From Gordionus sp. m RMFG-2023 (taxonomy: Eukaryota; Nematomorpha; Gordioida; Chordodea; Parachordodidae), in assembly GCF_954871325.1 (NCBI RefSeq), contig NC_088775.1, positions 22,173,561 to 22,237,560 of the forward strand: 64,000 nt of DNA, read 5' to 3'. This document shows, in pieces, positions 42,505 to 53,670 of this stretch. Made by a program: the position numbers and the translations under genes. Under the pieces are notes generated by a model that was not told the origin of the DNA, did no database searches, and saw only the letters and a list, made by a program, of their open reading frames with translations. Within the stretch, counting starts at the first letter, position 1, and each line of letters begins with the position of its first letter.

Positions 42505-43735
42505 TTTTTTGTCCCTTATTTATGATACATCCTCACTGATATTTTAATTTAACATGTTTAGGATATATTTTTTTTAGCTATTTGCTTTAAAAAAATTGAA
42601 AAAAGTTCAAAAATAGCGATTATGATAATTGTCACCTATCTATGATACATCCTCACTGAATTTTTAATTTAACATGTTTAGAATATATATTTTTAGCTAT
42701 TTCCTTTAAAAAAATTGAAAAAAGTTCAAAAATAAAGATTATGACAATTGTCACCTATCTATGATACATCCTCACTGAATTTTTAATTTAACATGAATAT
42801 ATATTTTTAGCTATTTCCTTTAAAAAAATTAAAAAAGGTTCAAAAATAACGAATATGACAATTGTCACCTATCTATGATTCATCCTCACTGAATTTTTAA
42901 TTATGTTTAGAATATATATTTTTAGCTATTTCCTTTAAAAAAATTTGAAAAAGTTCAAAAATAGCGATTATGACAATTGTCATCTATCTATGATACATCC
43001 TCACTGAATTTTAAATTTAACATGTTTAGAATATATATTTTTAGCTATTTCCTTTAAAAAAATTGAAAAAAGTTCAAAAATAACGATTATGACAATTGTC
43101 ACCTATCTATGATACATCCTCACTGAATTTTAAATTTAACATGTTTAGAATATATATTTTTAGCTATATCCTTTAAAAAAATTTGAAAAAGTTCAAAAAT
43201 AGCGATTATGACAATTGTCACCTATCTATGATACATCATCACTGAATTTTAAATTTAACATGTTTAGAATATATATTTTTAGCTATTTCCTTTAAAAAAA
43301 TTGAAAAAAGTTCAAAATTAAAGATTATGACAATTGTCACCTATCTATGATACATCCTCACTGAATTTTTAATTTAACATGTTTAGAATATATATTTTTA
43401 GCTATTTCCTTTAAAAAAATTAAAAAAGGTTGAAAATTAACGAATATGACAATTGTCACCTATCTATGATACATCCTCACTGAATTTTTAATTTAACATG
43501 TTAAGAATATATATTTTTAGCTATTTCCTTTAAAAAAATTGAAAAAAGTTCAAAAATAACGATTATGACAATTGTCACCTATCTATGATACATCCTCACT
43601 GAATTTTAAATTTAACATGTTTAGAATATATATTTTTAGCTATTTCCTTTAAAAAAATTTGAAAAAGTTCAAAAATAGCGATTATGACAATTGTCACCTA
43701 TCTATGGTACATCTTTACTTAAAAATTTTAAAAAA
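42505..43735 (-). repeat. 119-bp satellite array, inverted arm (about 10 copies)
   Basis: Reverse complement of the array at 39090-41255: ATTATGACAATTGTCACCTATCTATGATACATCCTCACTG repeated. It ends at 43735 with the same transition into unique DNA as the forward arm. Confidence 0.95.
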
Positions 43736-43794
43736 TAACTATGATGGAATAGTTAATCCAGAGCGTTATAATTTAAAGAAGCTTTAAGAAACTT

Positions 43795-44345
43795 TCCCGC
43801 CTATAATATTAATATCTACTAAATGTTATTTGACTTTTGGTCGAAAAAAATGATCAAGATATTTGGTTAGATGAAAAAAAGCAACCCTAACTTTAAGGCG
43901 TCTTTAAAAAAAACGATCCATATTTTGGGTCGGATTGAATAAAACGACCCGATGTTTGAGTCTGAGTCAGAAAAACGACCTAAACTTTGAGTTGGAGTCG
44001 AAAAATACGATCTAAACTTCAAGTTGGAGTCGAAAAATACGACCCAAACTTCAAGTTGGAGTTGAAAAATACGACCCTAACTTCAAGTTTGAGTCGAAAA
44101 ATACGACCCAAACTTCAAGTTTGAGTCGAAAAATACGACCCAAATGTCAAGTTTGAGTCGAAAAATACAACCCAAATTTTGAGTCGGAGTCGTAAAAAAC
44201 GACCCATATTTTGGGTCGAGGTCGTTTTTTTCGGCTTGAACTCGGGTCGAAGTCAAAAAAAACGACCCAAACATTAAGTCGGAGTCGAATAAAACGACCC
44301 GAGCTTTGGGTCGGGGTCGCGACTCGCGGCGTTTTAACAACACTA
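43795..44345. repeat. Right terminal inverted repeat: GAGTCGAAAAATACGACCC array
   Basis: Inverted counterpart of 38499-38990, ending TTTTAACAACACTA before the target duplication. Confidence 0.9.
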
Positions 44346-44399
44346 GACTTCATAATACAAAGTATATTAATAGATATAATAGAAATATAATAAATGCAA

Positions 44400-44460
44400 A
44401 TGATTATATGAAGAAGAAGGGGAAGGGGGGGGGGGGTTTAAATAATTTAGGGAAGAAGAA
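44400..44460. repeat. Purine-rich / poly-G tract
   Basis: GAAGAAGAAGGGGAAGGGGG runs into about 12 G, then GAAGAAGAAG. It lies in the hAT element outside the nested insertion. Confidence 0.7.
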
Positions 44461-44869
44461 GAAAATCTAGATTAAACGGCTCCTCGGGGAATAAACTTAT
44501 GGCGTGTAAAATTAGATTTTATAATCTGAATTCCTATGCGTTGACGTTGGGTCTCCTGATTACTAATTCACGCTTATGAATATAAGAAGAAATAAAAGTT
44601 ATAACCCAATTTTTATTTTAAGTTAGGTATATTATGGATAAATTTTTTTTAAAAAATATAAAATTGAAATAAAGTTTAGTGTCAATTTTTTTTTTTATAA
44701 AATTTGCTTTAAAAACTAGCCTCAGCTTAAATAACATATAATATAAATATAAAATTTTTTTGATTGAAAATTCTAATTGTAGTGAGTATAACTAGAAAAT
44801 TTTTTAAAGAACAAGTTTTTATAACTTATTAAATACAATATTATATAAAAAATTTATTAAATACTAGAA

Positions 44870-45690
44870 TTATAATGCGATTTTTAATTTTCGTGGGAAT
44901 TTTTCCAATTCATCAAGAATTTTCTTTGTCGTTGGAAATAAATCTCTGTTGATATTTAACATAGCTAACCCATTTAGCCGAGAAGTAGTATTTTGTAAAT
45001 AAGTTTTCAACCTTCTCAATTTGAAAAAGGTCCTTTCATTCGTATATGTTGTAATAGGCAAACATGCAAGAATACCTTCAAAATAAATTAAGCCTCCTTA
45101 TACCGATTGAGCGCATCAATAGCATGCTCAGGTAAAATAATAAACGTAATAAATATTTATACCACAATTCGAATTCACTGATTAAATTGATTTCATTGTC
45201 AACATCATAGGAATAAAATTTTGCTAAATATTTAATTATACCAATAATGGCATCAGAAAACGAAGAAGGGTCTTTAGGTAATAAAATTTGAAGATTACCA
45301 AAGACTTGTTTTTTATCTAAAAACCGTACTTTAATTTGCGATAAAAAAGTATCTAAGAATAGAATGAAATTGGATATTTTATAAGATTTAATTCAACGTC
45401 TATATAAATATTATGAAATATTCAACTACATTCATTCTTTTTGTCCACATTTTCCTCCAAATCAATAACTTGAACCAAATTGAAATTTGGTTTTTGTAAA
45501 TTTCTACATTGTAGTGAGCTATAGGAAAATAATTTATTAATGCAACTAGCAGTAAGGATAAACTCTGCTTGATATTGAAAAATTTTGATGGGGCAGGGGG
45601 AAGGGGGTCCAGGGGTCGGGGTAAAATTTTTTATTATCTTAAAATAATATTTAGAAAAACAGTCAAATTTGCTATGGGGGGGTGAAATTT
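44870..45690 (-). pseudogene. hAT transposase remnant (DUF4371/zf-MYM type)
   Basis: From the 5' side (minus strand): CRNLQKPNFNLVQVIDLEEN, SQIKVRFLDKKQVFGNLQIL, LPKDPSSFSDAIIGIIKYLA, then YTNERTFFKLRRLKTYLQNT and SRLNGLAMLNINRDL. The last block is the C-terminal SFSxLRRLKTYLR...RLNGLALLNIHR signature of this hAT group. It has several frame shifts and stops and only the C-terminal half survives. Confidence 0.8.
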
Positions 45691-45731
45691 CCCCCTTTCC
45701 CCCCCATTGGTTATACGCGCCTGATATCACT

Positions 45732-46069
45732 CTAAATGTAAAAATTTAGCATTAACAGTTGAAGCTTAAAGATTTTATTATTTAAATTATTTTATATCCC
45801 TAATTAAATAAATATAATAATATATTAATTGAAAATTTGCAAATTAGCAAATTTAATATTGAAATTAGCCGAGTTCAAAATCACTAATCAACTACATTAT
45901 TCATCTTTAAAATTAATTACCATGACTCTTTCTAAAAATATTTCCAACGTCCAAACAAGTATAAGAAATTTCCTATAAAAGTAAGTAGACATATAGTTGA
46001 TAATCCTCTATTATGTAGAATTGGTTACAAATAGGTAAAATGCACTTTTACGGACATATTTGATAGTTA
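45732..46069. other. AT-rich flank of the 7.6-kb hAT
   Basis: No gene recognised. Confidence 0.4.
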
Positions 46070-46156
46070 TCGAATATATTACAGAGAATAAAAAAAAATC
46101 AATAATTTATTTAATAGATCGCGATAAATTAATAGATCAATTTGTACATCACAACA
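46070..46156 (-). repeat. Inverted fragment of the outer gypsy LTR (its first about 87 bp)
   Basis: Reverse complement matches 57618-57710 of the 3' LTR: TGTTGTGATGTACAAATTGA through ATTTATCGCGATCTATTAAA. The 5' LTR at 47630 lacks exactly this leading part. Confidence 0.85.
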
Positions 46157-47629
46157 AATACTAATAGATTAAGTGATGTTTTACAAAATATATCCATTTT
46201 ACAAGATTATTTTAACCATTTCAATTACCAAAGTATCCGCAGAACCCAGTTTTTTAAAGCTCAAATTAATTAAAACTTACCAACAATCCTCTATGGCACT
46301 GGAGCGACGGTAATCTCTCTTTAATTTCAATAGAAAATAGTTATCGCCTCATCGCTAGATTATCCTTCTTTTGCAACTAAAAAGGCAAGGAGGATAAATA
46401 AAATTTCAATATTTTAGTTTATGATTATATTCATTTTTTAATATACATTACTCATTCATGATTAAAATTTAATAGGGTATATATGCATAGTTCTCATTGC
46501 AAAAAAAATTATCAAGTAAACTTAAGTAAATTCTGTTTTTAAGGGGTCGTCAAATTATTTTTAGCCCTGGACAGACAAAAGTCTCGGCACGGCGAGGGGT
46601 GTGTCACTAGCCTTTACAATCTCAAGGGGCTCAAGTCCCCCATAAACCCTATTTTGCAGGCCTTTGGCCAGCTTTTGCCAGGCCTTCGGCTGGGTTTTAT
46701 ATTAATATATTTTACTTTTTAAATTGAAATTTGCAAACTCTGAATAATTAAATGTTACAACCTATACGGACAAAATGTCATGAAACTAATATAACGTTGT
46801 GTTACCATTTTAGACAATGTTTTATATAATGAACTAATAAGAATTTTTTTTAGGCGTAACCAATGATATAAACAACAACTAATCCATATCATAAAACTAT
46901 ATGGTAGTTAGAGCTTCCTCTTGGATAACATTATGGAAGCTATATAAGTAATCGAAAAAAAAATTGTGAGATATTTAATTTCTAAAAGATTATCTTCCAT
47001 TTTTAATGATATATAAACGACTAGGCAATTGACCATTATTGCTCATCTAAATTATGCAATCAAATGCTCTCAGCAGCAGGAGCAATAATCTTAAATTATA
47101 TAGCCACACAAATAATAGATGCTGGTTAATTTGCAGTTATAGCCATGACACTCACTATCTAAACTCATATCAGAATTTATTATGTTAAATAAATTGTTAA
47201 AATAAAAACACTAAAAATCTTAGGAAGAAATAATTATGCAAATATATTGAAGCCTTGATTTATACGGTAAGGATGCCATATAGAAATGAATCATTTAGTA
47301 ACTAGAAAATAAGGACCAGATGGATATGATGAAAGGAATTTAGATTTTATATATTATTGTCGCAACACCTCTGGTTGGTATATTATCTCTTAAAATTAAA
47401 GTAGTTTGTAATAATATAATATACTCATATTAAAAAATTAACTTGAAACTGTTTTCCAAAGAAGAAAAAAAAATCAAGAAAAAAAAAATCTAATAAGGAT
47501 TACATCCATTGTGGGATGAATAATAAAATGATTAATTTTTAATAATATTTATTTAATAAATAGATGGCGTTAAAGATTTGCAAATTATAACTTATTTCTT
47601 AGCCAAAGCATTGATTAGTAAGGTATATT
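46157..47629. other. AT-rich segment between the two 5' LTR parts; one hAT-like terminus
   Basis: 46560-46690 carries GTGTCACTAGCCTTTACAAT, then GGGGCTCAAGTCCCCC and a CCTTTGGCCAGC/CCTTCGGCTGGG pair, resembling the CAGTGGCG hAT termini. Otherwise no gene. The segment may have been inverted together with the LTR start. Confidence 0.5.
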
Positions 47630-47951
47630 AAAATCGCGGACTCGTTTTATAAAATTAACTCAATAATTCGACATAAATTATTTGATAGATTTTGTAAACT
47701 ATATAAACTTAGAAAATTATTGTACTTATCAGTTTTAAATATATTTTAAAATAAAATTATTAAATAAAATTAAGTATCTGTTTTTCTCATTTTTTGCCAA
47801 CCTTAATATGGTGGCAGTAGCTATCTTTGTAAATTTATTTGTAAATTAAAATTTTATTAAAATATAATTTCATATTTCATATTTCTAAAAATAAAATAAT
47901 TAAATTATATAAAAAAAAACAAGAATAAAATTTTTTTTCAGTTAATTAAAT

Positions 47952-48606
47952 ATGATGGAAGATAAAAAAATTAATGTTTCTAATGATACTATATCATATA
48001 AATACGAATTTCCTATATATATAGGAAACATCGATATATATTTAACCAAAATTGAACTTATTTTTAAAAAAAGTAACAGCACAGATGAGGATAACGCCAC
48101 AACCTTACTTCATAATTTACCTGATGACGTATTTTCAAAATTACAATCGATATGCACTTAGTCCGTTCTCAAGAAATCGTCGATACTCATCAACAAACTT
48201 AGATTATTACTGCCTTCCAAGATTCGAGACAAAAAAATTAGCGAATTCAATGCAGCGGTTCAAAAAGAAAGAGAAAGTTTTTAGATTGGGTTACCCGTAT
48301 TTGTCAACTCAATATGGACTGCAACTTTATCGGCTACGACAGGTTTTAGAAAAAATAAAGGTATCAAGCTCTTCTAAGGAAATTAAATACAGAATTAAAG
48401 ATTTACTCATTTTAGATGAAATCATAAAGGTAGGCAAAGAATTAGACGAAACAGACATCGTAACATCTATACATAAGATTGATATCAAAGAAAATACACA
48501 CTCCGATCTAAAACATTTGGAGGGAACAAAACAAGGTAAGAAAGTTTATAAACTAAAACCAACTAATATTAGATATGACAACACCCAGATGATGCCATAT
48601 GTTTAG
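47952..48606 (+). pseudogene. gag region of the outer gypsy fossil
   Basis: Capsid-like segment with a retroelement gag flavour (YIGNIDIYLTKIELIFKKSN; LLHNLPDDVFSKLQSICT). An Asn-rich stretch from 48606 to 49000 follows. No zinc knuckle was seen. Fossil. Confidence 0.65.
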
Positions 48607-49139
48607 AGCAACAGATATCATGATAATAATTACAGCCATCAGTTTAAACAACCATGGCAGACTCGACCATATTATGGCAACATAAGATTCAACAACCAAA
48701 ATAACTATCATTTTCCAAGACGAAATTATAATAGATTTTGTGATCAAAATAGATGGGAAACTTTTTATATTCCTTTCAATAATCACGACACAAGAGATAA
48801 CAATAATAATAGATTTAATATTAACAACAAAGGACATAATAATAATTACAAGCCTTATGATTTCAAAAACCACAACAGATTTGACAACACCAGACAATTG
48901 TTTCAAAATTTTAGAGATTATAATAGATCTAACGTGCATCAACAATTTTACGATCGTGACAATAAAAATTACATGAATCATAATCCTAAACACCAAGTAC
49001 CTTATTCAAATAAAATTAATACAGTTGATATAGAAGAGATCGAAGACGACAAAATTATATCAATCGATAAGAAAGATTATAATTTGTTAAATATTGATAT
49101 AAATAGAAAACGAAGTACTAAATGTTAAAGATGACGCAA

Positions 49140-49555
49140 ACATGGTGAACATCAAAATTAATAACATCTCGACTTCACTACAAGTAGATACGGGCACGAA
49201 ATTCACAATTCTACCAAAATATATGATTGAGAAAGTGGGCATAAAAAACATTACGAAGTTCAACATTCAGTTATCTGGTTAAGACGGCAAGACCATACAA
49301 GTGATAGGCTCAACACGACTGAATGTAGAATACGAAGGAAGTTCTCAAATTTTAGATGCATTGATAGTAAACAGTAACAAGATGCCTTTATTAGGAAGAT
49401 CTTGGTTGAAACATTTTAAAAACATACTTGAAAGATTTATAGGCTTAATTGACACGGATCATAAAAACGATTTGGCGGAATTAATATCCAATTGTAAGTC
49501 TAAATTAAATAATAAAACTGTTATAAAAACGCAAGTCAGGTTACGACTAAAGTGA
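49140..49555 (+). pseudogene. Protease region of the outer gypsy fossil
   Basis: VDTGTKFTILPKYMIEKVGI is a retropepsin active-site block; LLGRSWLKHFKNI resembles the GRDWL block at the protease end. Fossil. Confidence 0.75.
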
Positions 49556-50097
49556 AATGCTAAGCCAAATATTATACCACCGAGAAGGGTACCTTATTCT
49601 AGAGTAGATATTATAACTAAAGAATTAAATACCTGGCTGGAAAACAAAATCATCAAGCCGGTAAAAGAAGTTAGATGGGCGAGTCCATTCACACCAGTTT
49701 TTAAAAACAATGGGAGTCTCAGATTGTGCGTAGACTTTATTAAAGACACAGTTAACCCAGCGTTTGAAGATTTCAAATACCCCATACCTAGAATTAACGA
49801 TCTGATTGCCAAGTTAGCTGGAGGAAAAAAATTTAGTAAAATTGATTTCAAACAAGCCTTCCTGCAAATTCCTATTCACAAAGACTCCAGCGATCTGCTA
49901 ACTATATCCACGCATAAAGGATACTTCAGATTAACGAGACTTCCGTTCGGACTGAAAACATCTTCAGCCATATTCCAACAGACAATGGAACAGGTTTTCG
50001 GAGATTTAAAAGATGTTATATTCTACAATGACGACTTGTTAATTACAGGTGATAACGATGAGATACATTTGGAGAACATTAAAAAAGTATTAGAAAA
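49556..50097 (+). pseudogene. Reverse transcriptase region, left part (outer fossil)
   Basis: Blocks GSLRLCVDFIKDTVNPAF, KFSKIDFKQAFLQIPIHKDS, RLPFGLKTSSAIFQQTMEQV and DDLLITGDND. The region is interrupted at 50098 by the inner element. Confidence 0.88.
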
Positions 50098-50399
50098 TGT
50101 TAATATATAAATTTTGCATATTTTTACTTTGTAATTAATGACCTTTTTGTAAAAATCCTTTCTTTTAAATTTATTTAATGATATTTTTTCCTAATTTTCG
50201 TAAATGTATTTAAATTAAGGACGAATTTGTAAAAAATTAACCTTAAATTGTATATATGTAAATAGTATTTAATATAAATAGTTGTAAAATTTTCAATATA
50301 ATCAGTAGTAGTGATAGTAATAAAAAAAAAGTTAAATTAAATAAAAGATTTCAAAAATATTTTTTGGTTTTTCTTTACCTGCCTTCTGTGAAAATAACA
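50098..50399 (+). repeat. 5' LTR of the inner gypsy fossil
   Basis: 302 bp, TG...CA ends, pairs with 55246-55543. Confidence 0.92.
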
Positions 50400-50879
50400 T
50401 GGTGGCAGAATACTTATTAATCATTACTTTATCTATGAATTATAAAAAGATTTTTTGACAATAATAAAAGAGATTTTTCTTATACATTACATGAATCTAA
50501 GACTATAATTATGATACGATATGACATAATGGATGACATGCAAGAGGCTTATGAACTCATAAATGGAAGAGAGTACTTTGATACGACTGGGAGATTATTT
50601 ACACTCAAAGCTAGAAGATATCAAAGAGACTAAATACAATGTCAACAATAGTCGTATTGTATTTACATAAATATATATAATAAATTATAGTTATAAATAT
50701 TGATGTTACATAATAAAATATTATGAAACCTCTAGTTATCGTAAAAAATACTATAATTAAATGCCCTATTTTTAATAATAATGTTGAGGTATTTTTTAAA
50801 AAATTCGATAATATATTTAAGGATCCACAATACACCGATGTAGAAAAGCATACGCATTTCCGCAAAAGTTACCTGATGA

Positions 50880-51900
50880 TCTTTACCTTAGACTAGAGGC
50901 AATATGCACTCCTACAAAATTTTGCAATCCATCGATCGTACTTGAGAGATTCAAACTATTACAGCCAGACAATTCGAATATAGCGTATCTAAAAGAATTT
51001 AGTGAAGTAGTACAAGAAAAAAATGAAACATTCAGTAATTGGGTAACCAGATTATGTTTGTTAAGTAATAAATGAAACATTCAGTAATTGGGTAACCAGA
51101 TTATGTTTGTTAAGTAATAAATGCAAATTTAGTAATTATAGTAGAGCTATAGAGAGAATAAAAATATTTTCAACTAATAAAGATATACGTCATAAAATTT
51201 CACATGTAGAAAGTTTAGATATTCATGAGATAATAAAAATAGGAAAGGAGATTGAGGATGAAGAAGCTTATGACAAAATAATTAATAAAATTGATAATAT
51301 AAATATAAAAGGAGACACATCCGAAATAAAACAAATAGAAATGCAGAAAGACAATCAGGCGGATACGGATAGAAGAATGTTAAAATATGATGTTCGAAAT
51401 GGAGAGGTGGATGCACAAACGAATTACGTTCATAGAAATTAATGGAAGCCTAGATACGACAATTATCAAAGAAATAATTATCAAGAGAATAATTTCAATC
51501 CTCGTTTTCAAAATAATTTTAATCCTCGATATCAAAACAATTTTAATTCGAGACATGCAAATAATTATGAGCCAGAATATCGGAATAAATATAATCCTAG
51601 AGTTTATGATAATAATAGGGGGTATATTGGGCCAAGACCGTATAATAATTTTATAAGATTTAACAATAAAAATAATTATAATAATAACTACAATAACTAT
51701 AGATATAATAATAATGATAATTACAAATATAATGAAAATAATTATAGAGATTATAGACATCAAAACGAATCAAGATACATACCAAGATACAATATTAATC
51801 GTAACAATAATCAGTCATACAACAATAGATATAGAGACAATAATAATATATCCAGATATTCGAATGATATATATACCGTCGATATAGAAAAAATAAAGGA
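50880..51900 (+). pseudogene. gag region of the inner gypsy fossil
   Basis: Capsid-like segment (FSNWVTRLCLLSNKCKFSNY; IRHKISHVESLDIHEIIKIG), then an extreme Asn/Tyr-rich tail (51450-51860) matching the Asn-rich tail of the outer gag. Fossil. Confidence 0.7.
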
Positions 51901-51943
51901 GGAAAATAATGATAAAAAGGAACACAGTTTATTTAGCATTGAT

Positions 51944-52177
51944 GTGAATAATATGGAAGATGATGACAGGGCAAATGATGCTTACAAAGTTACGATATAC
52001 CTTAACGATATACCGATAGACATGCAGATCGATACCGGGTCACGATTTTCGATATTGCCGATTAATATTGCTAGAAAGATAGGAATCAAAGTCTTGAATA
52101 AATCGGATACGAAACTGACTGGCTATGATGGGAAAAGAATTAAGGTGCTAGGAATCGTTCAAATAAAAGTGGGATGA
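51944..52177 (+). pseudogene. Protease region of the inner gypsy fossil
   Basis: MQIDTGSRFSILPINIARKI is the retropepsin active-site block. Fossil. Confidence 0.82.
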
Positions 52178-52499
52178 AGAAAAAACTCAAAACTTAGATG
52201 CGTATGTAGTCGAAAGTGACAAGAATGCACTTCTGCGAAGAACGTGGATAAATGTTTTTGGAAACACTTAATAAATTTGTGAATCTTATCGAGGGAAGTG
52301 ATAATGATACGATAGAAAAATTAATAAAAGAATGCAATTCAAAAATTAATAAAAAAACCTATATATCGTAGTGATGTTAAATTACATTTGAAACAAGATG
52401 CTAATCCAAAAATTATACCACCAAGACGCGTTCCATATAAAGGACTTGATTTAATAACAAAAGATTACAAAAATGGATTGATGACAAGATAATAGAACC

Positions 52500-53349
52500 G
52501 GTAGATGAAGTACGATGGGCAAGTCCACTCACTCCAGTTTATAAAAGTGATGGGTCATTGAGACTATGTGCTGATTTTAAAAATACGATAAACCCTGTAT
52601 TAGAGGACTTTAGATATCCGATACCACGTATTAATGATTTAATTTCAAAATTATCGAAAGGAAAAAAATTTACGAAAATTGACTTCAAAAACGCGTTTCT
52701 TCAAATACCAATACATAAAGAATCTAGAGATTTGCTTACAATATCAACGCATAAGGGTTATTATAGATTCACGAGATTACCTTTTGGTTTAAAAACGTCA
52801 TCAGCAATTTTTCAATGTACCATGGATAAAATTTTCGGAGATATGAAAGATGTCATATTTTACATAGATGATTTATTGATAACTGGTGATAATGATACAA
52901 TACATCTGAACAACATAAAAAAAGTTTTTGACAAAATAACTAAATATGGATTGACACCAAACTTCAACAAGAGTATGTTTATGAGGAAGGAGATAAGATT
53001 TTTGGGACATGATATAGATGAAAAAGGCATACATCTGAATGAAGACAAAATCAAAGCCATTACAAACATGCCGAAACCAACAACAAAAGAGGAGTTAGCA
53101 ACATTTTTAGGCATGGCCAGTTATTACAGAAAATTTTTGTGTAACTTTGCAGACTTAGCAGACCCGCTGTACAAGATTGTAAACAAAGAGAAGTGGATAT
53201 GGGAAGATATACATCAGAAGAGTTTTGATGATTTGAAAACGTTGATTAGTAGTTCGCCAACTTTAAAGTTTTACAATCCCGAATTGCCTATAGGAATTGC
53301 TATTGACGCTTCGAAAAAAAGGATTAGGTGTAGTATTATTTCACATTGA
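52500..53349 (+). pseudogene. Reverse transcriptase region of the inner gypsy fossil
   Basis: Blocks MRLCADFKNTINPVLEDFRY, FTKIDFKNAFLQIPIHKESR, RLPFGLKTSSAIFQ, FYIDDLLITGDND, IRFLGHDIDEKGIHLN and FLGMASYYRKFL. Near-complete domain followed by the start of RNase H. Confidence 0.9.
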
Positions 53350-53670
53350 AGGTGATGGTAAAGAAAAACCCATAGCATTTGCGTCGAGAACTTTATTAAA
53401 AGCCTAAACAAATTATACGAACATTGAAAGAGAGGCTCTATCTATAATATATGCTGTGAAAAAATTTCAAGAATATTTGATTGGAACAAAATTTACGATA
53501 ATAACAGATCACAAACCGCTAATATATTTGTTTTCAAAAACACTCAAAGAGAATACTTCAATTTCAATGCGTTTACAAAAGTGGAATTTAGCAATGGGAG
53601 CTTATGATTACACAATAATACACAGACCAACTTGGTGCCAGATTGTTTATCAAGATTACCATTGACAAAT
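53350..53670 (+). pseudogene. RNase H region of the inner gypsy fossil
   Basis: KPIAFASRTLLKA, NIEREALSIIYAVKKFQEYL and FTIITDHKPLIYLFSKTLKE are typical blocks. Fossil. Confidence 0.82.

Larger units (their letters stand above)
38499..44345. mobile_element. 5.85-kb palindromic satellite element with TAGTGTTG termini
   Basis: A perfect 8-bp target duplication gacttcat flanks it (38491-38498 and 44346-44353). It starts TAGTGTTGTTAATCGGC and ends GTTTTAACAACACTA. Inverted ends of about 490 bp are filled with GGTCGTTTTTTCGACTC-type motifs, followed inward by opposed 119-bp satellite arrays. A unique core (41260-42500) contains a hAT transposase C-terminal fragment. The ends match the TAGTG MITEs at 12468, 20651 and 60440, so it is probably the large member of that family. 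Confidence 0.92.
38155..45723 (-). mobile_element. hAT transposon (DUF4371/zf-MYM type) with a 5.85-kb insertion
   Basis: The left end is CAGTGGCGTATCCAGGATTT and the right end, inverted, is CAGGCGCGTATAACCAATGG. A perfect 8-bp target duplication atatcact flanks it (38147-38154 and 45724-45731). The element minus the nested insertion is about 1.7 kb. It retains a minus-strand transposase remnant at 44870-45690 near its right half. The GC-rich left terminus continues GGGGGGAAATTT and CCTTCGGCCGGGTC. Confidence 0.9.

Noticed and set aside
38499-44353. ORFs with VVFYDSDSKFG-like repeats at both ends of the palindromic element
   Set aside because: Translations of the GGTCG...CGACTC terminal arrays, mirrored in the opposite terminal repeat.
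48553-51763. Minus-strand Ile/Val-rich ORFs that resemble membrane proteins
   Set aside because: They are antisense to the Asn-rich gag tails of the gypsy fossils; AAT codons read as ATT.
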